This document shows, one piece after another, positions 51,857-61,005 of a DNA stretch of 64,000 nt. Within the stretch, counting starts at the first letter, position 1, and each line of letters opens with the position of its first letter. Position numbers and translations under genes: made by a program. The notes under the pieces are model-generated. The model did no database searches and was not told the origin of the DNA. It saw only the letters and a list, made by a program, of their open reading frames with translations. Origin of the DNA: CAYUVH01 sp964448135 (GTDB lineage: Bacteria; Verrucomicrobiota; Verrucomicrobiia; Limisphaerales; UBA8199); contig CAYUVH010000051.1 in NCBI GenBank assembly GCA_964448135.1, forward strand, positions 1 through 64,000. The letters are read 5' to 3'.

Positions 51857-54800
51857 ATGAACCGGAACGCATCCAATTCTTTGCGCCTTTTTTCGCGCTT
51901 TGGCTTTATTTCACTCGGCTTTGCTCTCCTGCTGCCGGGCGTTTCCTTGCGTGCTGCGGGCCAGCTGCGCCCCGATCTCACCGGTAACGTAACCGACAGC
52001 GCCGGCCAACCCGTCAAGGACGCCCAGGTGTTCATCTACACCGCCGGCCCGAAGGAAGGCGCGGGCGTGCTTTGCCCCTCGTGCTATGCCGATTGCCGGA
52101 AGAAAGCCGCGACCGACGCCGAGGGCAAATTCAAGATCGAGAGTCTGGATCCTGCGCTGATCTTTCGCGTGCTGGTGGTCGGCAAAGATTCCCAGCCTCA
52201 ATTCGTGGGGAAGGTGGATCCGGCCGTAAAACCGCTTTCCATCACGTTGAAAGCCGCCAAGACCTCCGATTCACCAAAGCAACAATTGCATGGCCGCGTG
52301 CTGGATCCCGAGGGCAAGCCGATCGCCGGCGCGGTCGTGAATATCCGTGGTGTCAAATACGGCGAAAGCACTCACTTCGGCGGTAATTCGGAAGTGGACC
52401 CCGTCGCCGTGAGCGATGAGAACGGCGAGTTCGTCATCCGCAGCACCAAGGATTTTGACGGCGCTGGCCTGGACATTGAAGCCCGCACGCTGGCGAAGGG
52501 TGTCTTTCCGACGCAATCAAGCGGAACGAACATTCACGTTTTTAAACTGAGCGAAGGCGCCACGCTCACCGGGCGCCTGGTCAAGGACGGCAAGCCGCTG
52601 GTGGGGAAGGAAGTAGGCCTCGCCGGTGTGAATCGGGAGTCGTCGGTATTCGTTGGGGAATTTTCCGTGGGCACGGACAAGGATGGCCGGTTCACGTTCG
52701 TGAATATGCCGGCCGAAACCGAATACCAATTCTACGGCATCATGAAGTCCCTGGGCCAGGACGGGGCGGTGGGTTCGCGCAAGCTGCGGCTGGCGGAGGT
52801 GGGGTCCACGAAAGATCTCGGCGACGTGGCGGTGCAGCCCGGGCTGATACTGGCCGGGAAACTCAAACTGAGCGACGGAAAGGCCCTTCCAGCGAAGACC
52901 CGCGTGATGCTGAGTCGTGCCGAGGCTTGGGACAATGCGCAGGCCGTCTTGGACGCAGATGGCAGCTTTCGTTTCGTGGGCGTGCCCGCCGAGGAAGTTG
53001 ACGTGAGCGCGAATGTGAAGGGCTACCGGCTTTCCGCGCGCAACGCGAGCCTGGATCCTTCGGGAGGTTACGCGCTGGTTGGCAGAATGAAATCGAGCAA
53101 GACGAACCTGGTCGTGGAGCTCGAACCGGGCGAGCGTCGCCCGTGGGAGTCGGGCAATTACGAGGCCCGCGAAGCAATCCGCCAGGAAGTGCTCCGCGGC
53201 GCGGAGGGCGGACCGGCTCCGAAGGGAGACATTCAGGTCACGGGTACGGTCGTGGACGCCGAGACCGGGAAACCCTTGCCGACGTTTACGGTCACCGAGG
53301 GCCGCGAAGATCGAAACATGCGTGTCATGGCCTGGCTGGAATCGCGGGCGATTGAATTTACCAACGGGACTTTCGAAGTTTCGTTCAACAAACAGGGCAG
53401 CACTCCGGCCTTGCTGGTCGAAGCGGAGGGATACTTGCCGCAAGCTTCCGGCCCGATCGGGATCGCGACGACCAATCTCACTTTCTCACTAATAAAGGGC
53501 CATGGACCGGGCGGTGTGTTGCTCGACCCCGCCGGGAAACCGCTGGCCGGCGTGGAGGTGTATCTCACCGACATGAAGAACGGCGTCTATGTGGAGGGCG
53601 ATCCGCCGAAGGTGCGCGCCGATATTTACCGCGGTTCCAAACACGTCCCCACGGACACAGCCGGGCGATTTTCCTTCAAAGCCATGGAAGGCGCGCACTC
53701 AATCATCGTCGTGGCCAACGAGGGATTCCTCGAACAGCGAGTCAGCGAACTCAAGGACGGCACTGAGCTCCGGTTGCAGCCCTGGGGACGAGTGGAAGGC
53801 CGGTTGCTGATCGGCACCAAGCCGGGCGCGGGCGAGACCGTGCACCTGTGGCCGGCCCACGTGCCCTACGAGGATTATCCGCGCCAGTCGTCGGCGCTGA
53901 ATCTTTTTGCGAAAACCCAGACCGACACCAATGGAAATTTTGTCTTCGCCCACGTGCCGCCGCTGCGGGTGGAAGTGTACCACGAGCCCAAGGTTCGCGA
54001 TGGCAATATGGGCATCACGCCGATGTCGCAGACGGAGAAGTTTGCGGTCAAGGCGGGCGCGACCAATCACCTGACACTGGGCGGGCGCGGACGCCCGGTG
54101 ATCGGGAAATTCGTGGTGGAGGGATACGAGGGCGAAATCAACTGGCGGGCTGATGTGCAAAGCCTCGAAACGGTTCAGACCTCCCCGCCCGAGTTGCCCG
54201 ACTTCAGCGGCATGATGAAGGACTTGGGCCCGCGGTTTCAGTCAGCCACCACTGATGAGGAAAAGGCCGCCGTCAAAGCGGAATACGATCGCAAGCAGGC
54301 GGAGTATGCGCAAAAGACGCGCGATTTCTACGCGAGCCCGCCGGGTTGGGATTATTATGCCGGCCAGCATCGCTACGCGCTGAATTTCGCGAAGGACGGT
54401 TCGTTCCGTATCGACGACGTGCCGGGCGGCAAATACCGGATGCGAATTGACCTGCGCGAAGCCGGCGAGAATCGGTTCTCAGCGCCCCGCATCGCCAGCT
54501 TGCAAAAAGAAATCGAAGTGCCCGACGCTCCCGGAGGCCGAAGCGATGAACCGCTGGACTTGGGCACCATCGAACTGCAGTCGCGCAAAAGTTTGAAAGT
54601 CGGCAAAGCCGCGCCTGATTTCGAAGTGAAGACGCTCGACGACAAGACCATCAAACTTTCCGACCTGGCCGGCAAATACGTGCTGCTCGATTTCTGGGCC
54701 ACGTGGTGCGGGCCCTGTGTGGCGGAGACGCCCAGCCTCAAGGCCGCGTACGATGCCGCCAAAGACGACCCGCGCTTCCAGATCGTCGGGCTCAGCCTCG

Positions 54801-55021
54801 ATCAAAGCGCCGACGCGCCGCGCGCTTACGCGAAGAAAAACGGCATCCAGTGGACGCAGGGATTCCTGGGTGACTGGTCAAAAGCGGACCTGCCCAATCG
54901 CTACGGCGTGGAGGGCATCCCGGCAATTTTCCTGATCGGTCCGGACGGCAAAATCATCGCCACCGGGCTCCGCGGCGAACAAATCAAGGAAGCCGTCCTG
55001 GCCGCGCTGAAGAAATCCTGA
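51857..55021 (+). CDS. Secreted multi-domain protein ending in a TlpA-like thioredoxin domain
   Basis: The product is 1054 residues with a signal peptide (GFISLGFALLLPGVSLRA). It has at least four beta-sandwich domains of the carboxypeptidase-regulatory type, for example LTGNVTDSAGQPVKDAQVFI, LHGRVLDPEGKPIAGAVVNI and VTGTVVDAETGKPLPTFTV. A helical linker with EYDRKQAEYAQKTRD comes next. The C-terminal ~140 residues are a redoxin (AhpC/TSA, TlpA) domain with the CXXC active site in DFWATWCGPCVAETPSL (WCGPC near residue 950-954). TlpA-type domains reduce disulfides in the periplasm. The ATG at 51857 gives the signal peptide; earlier codons lie in non-coding DNA. Confidence 0.88.
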   Translation: MNRNASNSLRLFSRFGFISLGFALLLPGVSLRAAGQLRPDLTGNVTDSAGQPVKDAQVFIYTAGPKEGAGVLCPSCYADCRKKAATDAEGKFKIESLDPALIFRVLVVGKDSQPQFVGKVDPAVKPLSITLKAAKTSDSPKQQLHGRVLDPEGKPIAGAVVNIRGVKYGESTHFGGNSEVDPVAVSDENGEFVIRSTKDFDGAGLDIEARTLAKGVFPTQSSGTNIHVFKLSEGATLTGRLVKDGKPLVGKEVGLAGVNRESSVFVGEFSVGTDKDGRFTFVNMPAETEYQFYGIMKSLGQDGAVGSRKLRLAEVGSTKDLGDVAVQPGLILAGKLKLSDGKALPAKTRVMLSRAEAWDNAQAVLDADGSFRFVGVPAEEVDVSANVKGYRLSARNASLDPSGGYALVGRMKSSKTNLVVELEPGERRPWESGNYEAREAIRQEVLRGAEGGPAPKGDIQVTGTVVDAETGKPLPTFTVTEGREDRNMRVMAWLESRAIEFTNGTFEVSFNKQGSTPALLVEAEGYLPQASGPIGIATTNLTFSLIKGHGPGGVLLDPAGKPLAGVEVYLTDMKNGVYVEGDPPKVRADIYRGSKHVPTDTAGRFSFKAMEGAHSIIVVANEGFLEQRVSELKDGTELRLQPWGRVEGRLLIGTKPGAGETVHLWPAHVPYEDYPRQSSALNLFAKTQTDTNGNFVFAHVPPLRVEVYHEPKVRDGNMGITPMSQTEKFAVKAGATNHLTLGGRGRPVIGKFVVEGYEGEINWRADVQSLETVQTSPPELPDFSGMMKDLGPRFQSATTDEEKAAVKAEYDRKQAEYAQKTRDFYASPPGWDYYAGQHRYALNFAKDGSFRIDDVPGGKYRMRIDLREAGENRFSAPRIASLQKEIEVPDAPGGRSDEPLDLGTIELQSRKSLKVGKAAPDFEVKTLDDKTIKLSDLAGKYVLLDFWATWCGPCVAETPSLKAAYDAAKDDPRFQIVGLSLDQSADAPRAYAKKNGIQWTQGFLGDWSKADLPNRYGVEGIPAIFLIGPDGKIIATGLRGEQIKEAVLAALKKS

Positions 55022-55033
55022 CCCTGCCGCCGC

Positions 55034-55056
55034 GGTGAAGCGTCTGCCTCTTCACC
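55034..55056. terminator. Hairpin between convergent TlpA-fusion and hydrolase genes
   Basis: GGTGAAG / CTTCACC with a 9 nt loop, flanked by partly complementary GCCGC and GCGGC. It lies in a 48 bp gap between two stop codons and has no T-run. Confidence 0.4.
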
Positions 55057-55069
55057 TCAGCGGCTACCG

Positions 55070-56008
55070 TCACGGCTTCATGCCCTCCACCACGATTTTT
55101 CCCACCGCCGGAATGATATCGTGGTTGTTCGCATGACCTGTCGTAAAAGTCACCAGGACAAATTTCGCCCCGTTCGGGAGTTCCACATAAGCCGCATCAT
55201 GCCGCGACTCGCTCGTCCAGCCGGCCTTCGACCACAACTTCGTTCCCGCCGGCAACGCCGGCGCGGTGAACGCATGCGCTTGATCGCCTTTTTCTCCCAC
55301 GCCCGGCGAAGGGTCGCGCTTCAGCAGTTCCATCATCTCTCTACTGCGCTTTTCGTTGACCGCCTTTTTCGTGACGATCTCCATCAGCAACCGCGCCGTG
55401 GCGTCGGTGGTGAGCCAGTTGCGATGGTTCGGTTTGAGGACGCTTACGGATTGCATCTCCCGTCCATAAGGCCCCTCGCACCAAGGCTTCCGATTCACGT
55501 TGATATTGGTGTAACCCAGCGAAACAAAATAGCGGTTCACCGCGTTGCGCTTGTCGCACCACGCCTTCAATTCCTCCGGCGACATCTCCGGCCCGCTGGT
55601 GGTTTCCGTGAGCGAATCCACAATCAACCCGGTCGCCTCGTTCAGCGAATCCACGATCATATCCCGCATCGCGCGGCGAAGCTCCTCCGTGTCCTTCACC
55701 TTGCCGTCTTCCATCCAGCGATGAATCGCATCGAGGTAGAACAGCTTGATGACACTGGCCGGATAGATTTGCTCACCTCCGCGAAAGGAAGCGCGCACGG
55801 GTTGCGCCGGATCGGACAGATCAATCAGCGTGATGGCGAGCTGGTTCGTTTCCAGCTTTTCTCCGGCGAATTTGGCGAGCGTCTCGCTGGCGGCGCGGTC
55901 CACCAGCTTCTGAAGTTGTTCGGAAGATTGCGGCGCGGCGGTTGTGTTCACGGCGGAAAAAGATAACAAAGTCAGGCTAAGGAAGAGAGCGCTTAGTGTG
56001 CGGTTCAT
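55070..56008 (-). CDS. Class A beta-lactamase-like serine hydrolase
   Basis: The product is 312 residues, with a signal peptide (LSALFLSLTLLSFSAVNTTA) and the penicillin-interacting fold. The nucleophile motif SxxK is SVIK in YPASVIKLFYLD. DSLNEATG stands at the SDN position, and WSKAGWTSES at the KTG position, with Ala replacing Thr. A clear Glu166 equivalent was not found. It could be a beta-lactamase-like enzyme of unknown substrate, or an esterase or peptidase; resistance activity should not be assumed. It is convergent with the TlpA-fusion gene. Confidence 0.8.
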   Translation of the reverse strand: MNRTLSALFLSLTLLSFSAVNTTAAPQSSEQLQKLVDRAASETLAKFAGEKLETNQLAITLIDLSDPAQPVRASFRGGEQIYPASVIKLFYLDAIHRWMEDGKVKDTEELRRAMRDMIVDSLNEATGLIVDSLTETTSGPEMSPEELKAWCDKRNAVNRYFVSLGYTNINVNRKPWCEGPYGREMQSVSVLKPNHRNWLTTDATARLLMEIVTKKAVNEKRSREMMELLKRDPSPGVGEKGDQAHAFTAPALPAGTKLWSKAGWTSESRHDAAYVELPNGAKFVLVTFTTGHANNHDIIPAVGKIVVEGMKP

Positions 56009-56098
56009 GGCCGGTAGTGTGAGAAATCGCGCGGGAGTGGGTCAAGGAATGGAAAGAGGCAGTGTTAAGATTGGCTTTTCTTTGAAGACTCGCCTCGT

Positions 56099-56932
56099 AT
56101 GTTCCTCCAAAAAGGTTCCGACGTGACCGATAAGAAACCCAGCGCGCCCCGCTCAGACACGCTATTGCTGCAAGCGTGCGTTGATGGAGCTCTGTCCGTG
56201 GTCCGACAGCGGATTGCCGCGGGGGCCAACGTCAACGCCGGCCGGAAAGACAACCGGCCACCCCTCGAAACCGCCGCCCGTTGCGGGCATTTGGCTGTCG
56301 TCAAGGAACTCCTGGCGGCTGGCGCGGACATCAACCAAATCGCCAGCGTGAATTGCGATGCTTTGCCGGGTACAGCTCTGATTGGAGCGATCAAGCAGAA
56401 GCAGTTCAAGGTGGCGCTCGAGTTGGTCCAGGCGGGCGCTTCGGTTTCCCTGGAGCCTTACCCCGGCTGCAACGCAGCTTCAGAAGCGGCGCTTGTGGCA
56501 ATGTCATTGCGTTGGGGGTGTGGGGTAGCCGGAAGTCAGATCACAGGCATGCTCGAATCGGCGGGCGAAATGAAGCAGCCGGATGCGACGTTCGAAGATT
56601 GGTTCGGTTTTCTGAAACTGGCCGTGGCCGCCGGCGCCAAAATGAATGATTACTGCCTCTGGAAATCCTGCCAGTTGGGATGCTCGGAAGTCGCGCTTTA
56701 TCTGATTGCGATCGAAGTGGATGTCAACGTGGCGCCCCACCGCGTGACCGCGCTCCAGGAAGCCATCGTTCGTGACCTGGACGACGTGGCCCTGGCGCTG
56801 GTTGCCGCGGGAGCGGATCCCAATCTGAAAGGTGACTTTCAACCGCCGCCGCTCGAATTGGCCTTGGAAAAAGAAAAGCATCGAGTCATCCAGGCTTTGC
56901 TGAAAGCGGGCGCGAAACCGGCGCAGACTTGA
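56099..56932 (+). CDS. Ankyrin repeat protein
   Basis: The product is 277 residues with no signal peptide. Ankyrin units are visible near the N-terminus (VRQRIAAGANVNAGRKDNRP, then AARCGHLAVVKELLAAGADI) and near the C-terminus (VALALVAAGADPNL and VIQALLKAGAKP). The middle is less regular, with four to five degenerate units. Ankyrin repeats bind other proteins, and no enzymatic domain is present. The ATG at 56099 was used; a GTG at 56123 is an alternative. It precedes the second sulfatase gene by 55 bp on the same strand. Confidence 0.85.
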   Translation: MFLQKGSDVTDKKPSAPRSDTLLLQACVDGALSVVRQRIAAGANVNAGRKDNRPPLETAARCGHLAVVKELLAAGADINQIASVNCDALPGTALIGAIKQKQFKVALELVQAGASVSLEPYPGCNAASEAALVAMSLRWGCGVAGSQITGMLESAGEMKQPDATFEDWFGFLKLAVAAGAKMNDYCLWKSCQLGCSEVALYLIAIEVDVNVAPHRVTALQEAIVRDLDDVALALVAAGADPNLKGDFQPPPLELALEKEKHRVIQALLKAGAKPAQT

Positions 56933-56987
56933 GCCTTCCAAAGTTCACGCTTTTCGTTTGCCCCCCCAGACTTCAGTCTTAACAAGA

Positions 56988-58481
56988 ATGAAATCGTTTG
57001 TCTTCTCTCTGCTTATCCTGGGAATCAACTTTGCCGGTCTTGCGGCGGAAACGGCGCCCGCCAAACCCAACATTCTCTTCATCGCCGTGGATGATTTGCG
57101 GCCGGAACTGGGTTGTTACGGCAACCCGATCATCAAAAGCCCAAACATAGACCGGATCGCGAAGTCGGGCGTGGTGTTTCAGCGGGCGTATTGCCAGCAG
57201 GCGGTGTGTTCGCCCACCCGGTCGAGCCTGCTGACGGGAACCCGGCCCGACACGACGAAGGTCTGGGACCTGAAAACGCATTTCCGCAAGGCGCTGCCGG
57301 ATGTGGTGACGCTGCCGCAGTTGTTCAAGAACAACGGCTATTTCACGCGGGGCATGGGCAAGATTTACCACCACGGCTACGACGATCCGCCGTCGTGGTC
57401 GGTGCCCTGGCTGAATCCGCGTGGAGAGTCCTACGGCCTGCCGGAAAACCGAAACCTCGTGAGCAAGAAGCGATCGGAGGCGCTGGCGAGCGGCAAAAAC
57501 GAGGATGAGATTGTTGTCATCAAAGGCCTGCCCTTCGAAGGGGCGGACGTTCCCGACAATACTTTTCACGACGGCGCGCTTGCGGACGAGGCGATTGCGG
57601 CGCTCAAGGAATTAAAGCAAAAGCAACAGCCGTTTTTCCTCGCGGTGGGCTTCATCCGGCCGCATCTGCCCTTCGTGGCGCCGAAGAAATATTGGGACCT
57701 GTATGACCCGGCGAAGATCGCGTTGGCGCCCAACCCGTTCCGGCCGAAGGACGCGCCGGAGTACGCCATTCTCGACGGCGGTGAATTGCGCGGCTACGAA
57801 AACGTCCCGAAGGGACATCTGCCCGATGATCTCGCGCGCCAGCTCAAGCATGGCTACTACGCCGCCGTCAGCTACATGGACGCGCAGGTCGGCAAAGTGC
57901 TCGATGAACTGGACCGGCTTGGGCTCACCAAAAGCACGATCGTGATTTTGTGGGGCGACCATGGTTGGAAACTGGGCGAGCATGACGCCTGGTGCAAACA
58001 CAGCAATGTGGAGAACGACACCTGGGTGCCGTTGCTGATTTCCGTCCCCGGCATGAAGAATGCCGGCAAAAGCACGCGCTCGCTCGTCGAATTCGTGGAT
58101 ATTTATCCCACCCTCGCGGAGATGGCCGGCCTGCCGTTGCCGAAGCATCTGGAAGGAACGAGCTTCCGGCCCGTGCTCGACGACTTGAGCCGGCCATGGA
58201 AGAGCGCGGCCTTCAGCCAGTATCCACGCCCCGTGAACGGCAAGCAGCTCATGGGCTACTCGATGCGCACGGACCGCTACCGGTTCACCGTCTGGGTCCA
58301 CCGCAATGATCATTCGAAGGTGGAGGCGGTGGAGCTGTACGACGAGAAAACCGATCCTCAGGAAAATGTGAATATCGCCGGGCTGCCGGAAAACAAAGCA
58401 TTGGTGACCGAGTTGCAAGCGAAACTCAAGGCAGGCTCAGGCTGGAAGGAAGTGCAGCTCGAAATGACGAAGGCCAAATGA
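56988..58481 (+). CDS. Secreted sulfatase, iduronate-2-sulfatase-like
   Basis: The product is 497 residues with a signal peptide (SFVFSLLILGINFAGLAAE). It has the sulfatase core KPNILFIAVDDLRPELGCYG with metal-binding Asp pairs, the formylglycine site CSPTR (Cys near 74), GMGKIYHHGYDDPPSW, and ILWGDHGWKLGEHDAWCKHS carrying the second metal and substrate residues. The VDDLRPELGCYG start and HGWKLGEHDAWCKHS are typical of the iduronate-2-sulfatase branch. It should cleave 2-O-sulfate esters of polysaccharides in the periplasm. No FGE maturation gene is in the window. The ATG at 56988 is preferred over 56958. Confidence 0.9.
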   Translation: MKSFVFSLLILGINFAGLAAETAPAKPNILFIAVDDLRPELGCYGNPIIKSPNIDRIAKSGVVFQRAYCQQAVCSPTRSSLLTGTRPDTTKVWDLKTHFRKALPDVVTLPQLFKNNGYFTRGMGKIYHHGYDDPPSWSVPWLNPRGESYGLPENRNLVSKKRSEALASGKNEDEIVVIKGLPFEGADVPDNTFHDGALADEAIAALKELKQKQQPFFLAVGFIRPHLPFVAPKKYWDLYDPAKIALAPNPFRPKDAPEYAILDGGELRGYENVPKGHLPDDLARQLKHGYYAAVSYMDAQVGKVLDELDRLGLTKSTIVILWGDHGWKLGEHDAWCKHSNVENDTWVPLLISVPGMKNAGKSTRSLVEFVDIYPTLAEMAGLPLPKHLEGTSFRPVLDDLSRPWKSAAFSQYPRPVNGKQLMGYSMRTDRYRFTVWVHRNDHSKVEAVELYDEKTDPQENVNIAGLPENKALVTELQAKLKAGSGWKEVQLEMTKAK

Positions 58482-58511
58482 GCGAAACCAACCGGGCAGG
58501 AGAGCTGAAAT

Positions 58512-59702
58512 TCAGCGACTCAGTACGGTTGCTCCCGCCGCCGGGCGCGTGACGAAGAGAGTCGGTTTTATTTTTGTCCGCTTTTCGTACTCCACCGCCA
58601 GTTTCGCTGATATCGCCGTCACCACGGACGTTTGCACGAGCGCCACGGCGCAGCCGCCGAAACCGCCGCCGGTCATCCGGCAACCGATCACCCCGCCAGC
58701 CTCGCCAATACCCTCGGCGATTTCGACCACGGCATCCAACTCGGCGCAACTGACTTCGTAGTCGTCGCGAAGCGAGTTGTGGCTGGCATACATGAGTTTG
58801 CCAAAGCTGGCCCAATCGGCGGCGCGGGCCGCGGCAGCAGCCAGCGTGGTCCGCTCGATCTCGCCCATGACATGGCGCGCGCGCCGAAAGACGACATCAC
58901 TGAGTTCAGCGCGTTTGGCCGTGAGCAGAGCGGTGTCGGCGTCGCGCAGGGACCGCACTCCCAGCTTGCCGGCGGCTTCCTCGCATTGCGATCGGCGTTG
59001 CGCGTATTCACCGCCCGTGAGTTCATGCTTCACGTTCGTATTGATGATTAGCACGGTGACGGCGGGATCGGTCAACGGAACGAGTTCGGTCTCGTATGAG
59101 CGGCAATCGAGCAGCAGCGCATGACCTTCACGGCCCATGACGGAAATGGCCTGGTCCATGATGCCGCAGGGAACACCGGCAAATTCGTGCTCGGCTTTTT
59201 GCGCGAGGAGCGCCTTCTGCATCGGGTCCATCGACTTGCCCGTCATCGTCTCCAAAAGCGTCGCGGTGGCGACTTCCAGCGCGGCGCTGCTGGAAAGCCC
59301 GCCGCCGAGCGGCACGTTGGACTGAATCAGCGCATCGAAACCAACCAGGTTCACGCCGCGCGCGAAGAATCCCACAATGACCCCCATCGGGTAATTGTGC
59401 CAGGAACCCTTCGGCGCGGGCGCCAGCGGATACGCGATGTCGAATTCCGCCGGCGGCTGGCCGCCCGTCGTGCGCAAGCGGATGCGCGTCGAGCCGTCGG
59501 TGGTCGGCGCGGCGGCGATCACCGTGTAGCGCTCGATCGCCATCGGCAGCACGAAGCCGTCGTTGTAATCGGTGTGTTCGCCGATGAGATTCACGCGCCC
59601 GGGCGCGGCGGCAATCCATTGCGGCGCGCGGCCGTAGGCTTTGGTAAATTCCGCGGCGGCTTGCGCGCCGAGTTCGGGAAGGGGCGTGGATCCAGGGGAC
59701 AT
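58512..59702 (-). CDS. galK: Galactokinase
   Basis: GalK phosphorylates galactose to galactose-1-phosphate in the Leloir pathway. The 396-residue GHMP kinase shows APGRVNLIGEHTDYNDGF, the ATP loop GGGLSSSAALEVA, and the third GHMP motif as GCRMTGGGFGGCAVALV. The start at 59702 matches the family N-terminus; the frame is open to 59882 inside galM. It follows galM by 10 bp and is the last gene of a four-gene galactose cassette. Length is normal for a bacterial galactokinase. Confidence 0.94.
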   Translation of the reverse strand: MSPGSTPLPELGAQAAAEFTKAYGRAPQWIAAAPGRVNLIGEHTDYNDGFVLPMAIERYTVIAAAPTTDGSTRIRLRTTGGQPPAEFDIAYPLAPAPKGSWHNYPMGVIVGFFARGVNLVGFDALIQSNVPLGGGLSSSAALEVATATLLETMTGKSMDPMQKALLAQKAEHEFAGVPCGIMDQAISVMGREGHALLLDCRSYETELVPLTDPAVTVLIINTNVKHELTGGEYAQRRSQCEEAAGKLGVRSLRDADTALLTAKRAELSDVVFRRARHVMGEIERTTLAAAAARAADWASFGKLMYASHNSLRDDYEVSCAELDAVVEIAEGIGEAGGVIGCRMTGGGFGGCAVALVQTSVVTAISAKLAVEYEKRTKIKPTLFVTRPAAGATVLSR

Positions 59703-59712
59703 GAAATTCAAT

Positions 59713-60765
59713 TTACTCCGTCGAAAAGCGGTGGACCGTCGTCTGCCGGTAGGTCTGGCCGGGGCGCAAAATCGTGGACGGAAAATTCGCGTGATGCACC
59801 GAGTCCGGGAAATGCTGCGTTTCCAGGCAAAAACCGGAATGCCGGCCATAGGCCGTGCCGCCTTTGCCAGTGACGGAGCCATTTAGAAAATTGCCGGTGT
59901 AGAATTGGACCGCCGGTTCCGTGGTGAGCACTTCGAGAACCCGACCGCTGCCGGGCTCGCGCACCCGGGCGGCAAGACGCGGTCCCGGGCCGCCGGGGCG
60001 AAGGACGAAATTCGTATCATAGCCGGGCGGTTCCGCGCCAATCTCGGCCAAACGCGCGCCAATCGGCTGTGCCGTCGTGAAATCAAAGGGGGTCCCCTTG
60101 ACCGAACGAATCTCGCCGGTTGGAATCAAACCCGGGCCGGCCGGTGTGTATTGATCGGCGACGAGCCGAAGTTCGTGTTTCAGAATGTCGCCGCCGCAGG
60201 CAAGATTGAAATACGAATGATTCGTCAGATTGATCGGTGTGGGCGCGTCCGTGACCGCCGTATAATCAATCGTCAGTTCGTTCGCGTCCGTGAGCGACAT
60301 CACCATCGTCACATCCACCTTGCCGGGATAACCCTCATCGCCATCCGGGCTGGAGTGCGTAAATTTCACCGCCGCACCGGCTTGCGGCTCGGCTTTCCAC
60401 ACGTATTTGTCGAAGCCCTTCTTTCCGCCGTGCAACGAATTTGGCCCGTTGTTCGCCGCCAGTTTGTAAGTCTTGCCGTCCAATTCAAACTGCGCTCCGG
60501 CGATGCGATTGGCCACCCGGCCGGCCACCGCGCCGAAGAACGGATGGCCCTTGAGGTACTGCTCGAGATTGTCGAAACCGAGGACGACGTCCCCGAACTT
60601 GCCATTCCGGTCCGGCACGTGCAGTTCCGTGATGATCGTGCCGTACTTGGTGATTTTGGCGGAAAGACCGTGCGCGTTGGTGAGCGTGAAGATTTCGACC
60701 GGTGTTCCGTCAGCGGTCCTGCCGAAGTCGGCGCGCTTCACGCCGGCAGTGGTTCCTGTGGCCAT
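59713..60765 (-). CDS. galM: Aldose 1-epimerase (galactose mutarotase)
   Basis: GalM interconverts alpha and beta anomers of galactose, feeding galactokinase. The 350-residue protein has VVLGFDNLEQYLKGHPFFGA, NGPNSLHGGKKGFDKYVW with a substrate-binding His, the catalytic His in TPINLTNHSYFNL, and the catalytic Glu in SGFCLETQHFPDS. Length and order are canonical. It lies 13 bp after a small membrane protein gene and 10 bp before galK, on the same strand, and is clearly co-transcribed. Confidence 0.94.
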   Translation of the reverse strand: MATGTTAGVKRADFGRTADGTPVEIFTLTNAHGLSAKITKYGTIITELHVPDRNGKFGDVVLGFDNLEQYLKGHPFFGAVAGRVANRIAGAQFELDGKTYKLAANNGPNSLHGGKKGFDKYVWKAEPQAGAAVKFTHSSPDGDEGYPGKVDVTMVMSLTDANELTIDYTAVTDAPTPINLTNHSYFNLACGGDILKHELRLVADQYTPAGPGLIPTGEIRSVKGTPFDFTTAQPIGARLAEIGAEPPGYDTNFVLRPGGPGPRLAARVREPGSGRVLEVLTTEPAVQFYTGNFLNGSVTGKGGTAYGRHSGFCLETQHFPDSVHHANFPSTILRPGQTYRQTTVHRFSTE

Positions 60766-60778
60766 GAACGTGGCGGGA

Positions 60779-60985
60779 CTAGGTCTTCTTGCGGCCGCGC
60801 AAGGCCATTAACAGCATGGCGCCCCCAAAGACGAGCAGCGCGATGCCCCAACCGAGGTTGATATTGATGCCCAGTGAGTGGGTTTCGTACATCTGGTTTT
60901 TCGCCGTGGCCAGGCCGAAACCGGTCAGCATCAGGCCGAACAACGAAAACATCAGTCCGATGGGAAGGCGAAGATCGAAATTCAT
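60779..60985 (-). CDS. Small two-helix membrane protein (68 aa)
   Basis: 68 residues with two membrane helices, LPIGLMFSLFGLMLTGFGLA and LGWGIALLVFGGAMLLMALR, and a basic C-terminus (RGRKKT). It is tightly placed between the sodium/solute symporter gene (20 bp before) and galM (13 bp after). The position suggests an accessory subunit or regulator of the symporter, but no family is recognised. Confidence 0.75.
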   Translation of the reverse strand: MNFDLRLPIGLMFSLFGLMLTGFGLATAKNQMYETHSLGININLGWGIALLVFGGAMLLMALRGRKKT

Positions 60986-61005
60986 ACGCGTAATCTTTCT
61001 TCAGT

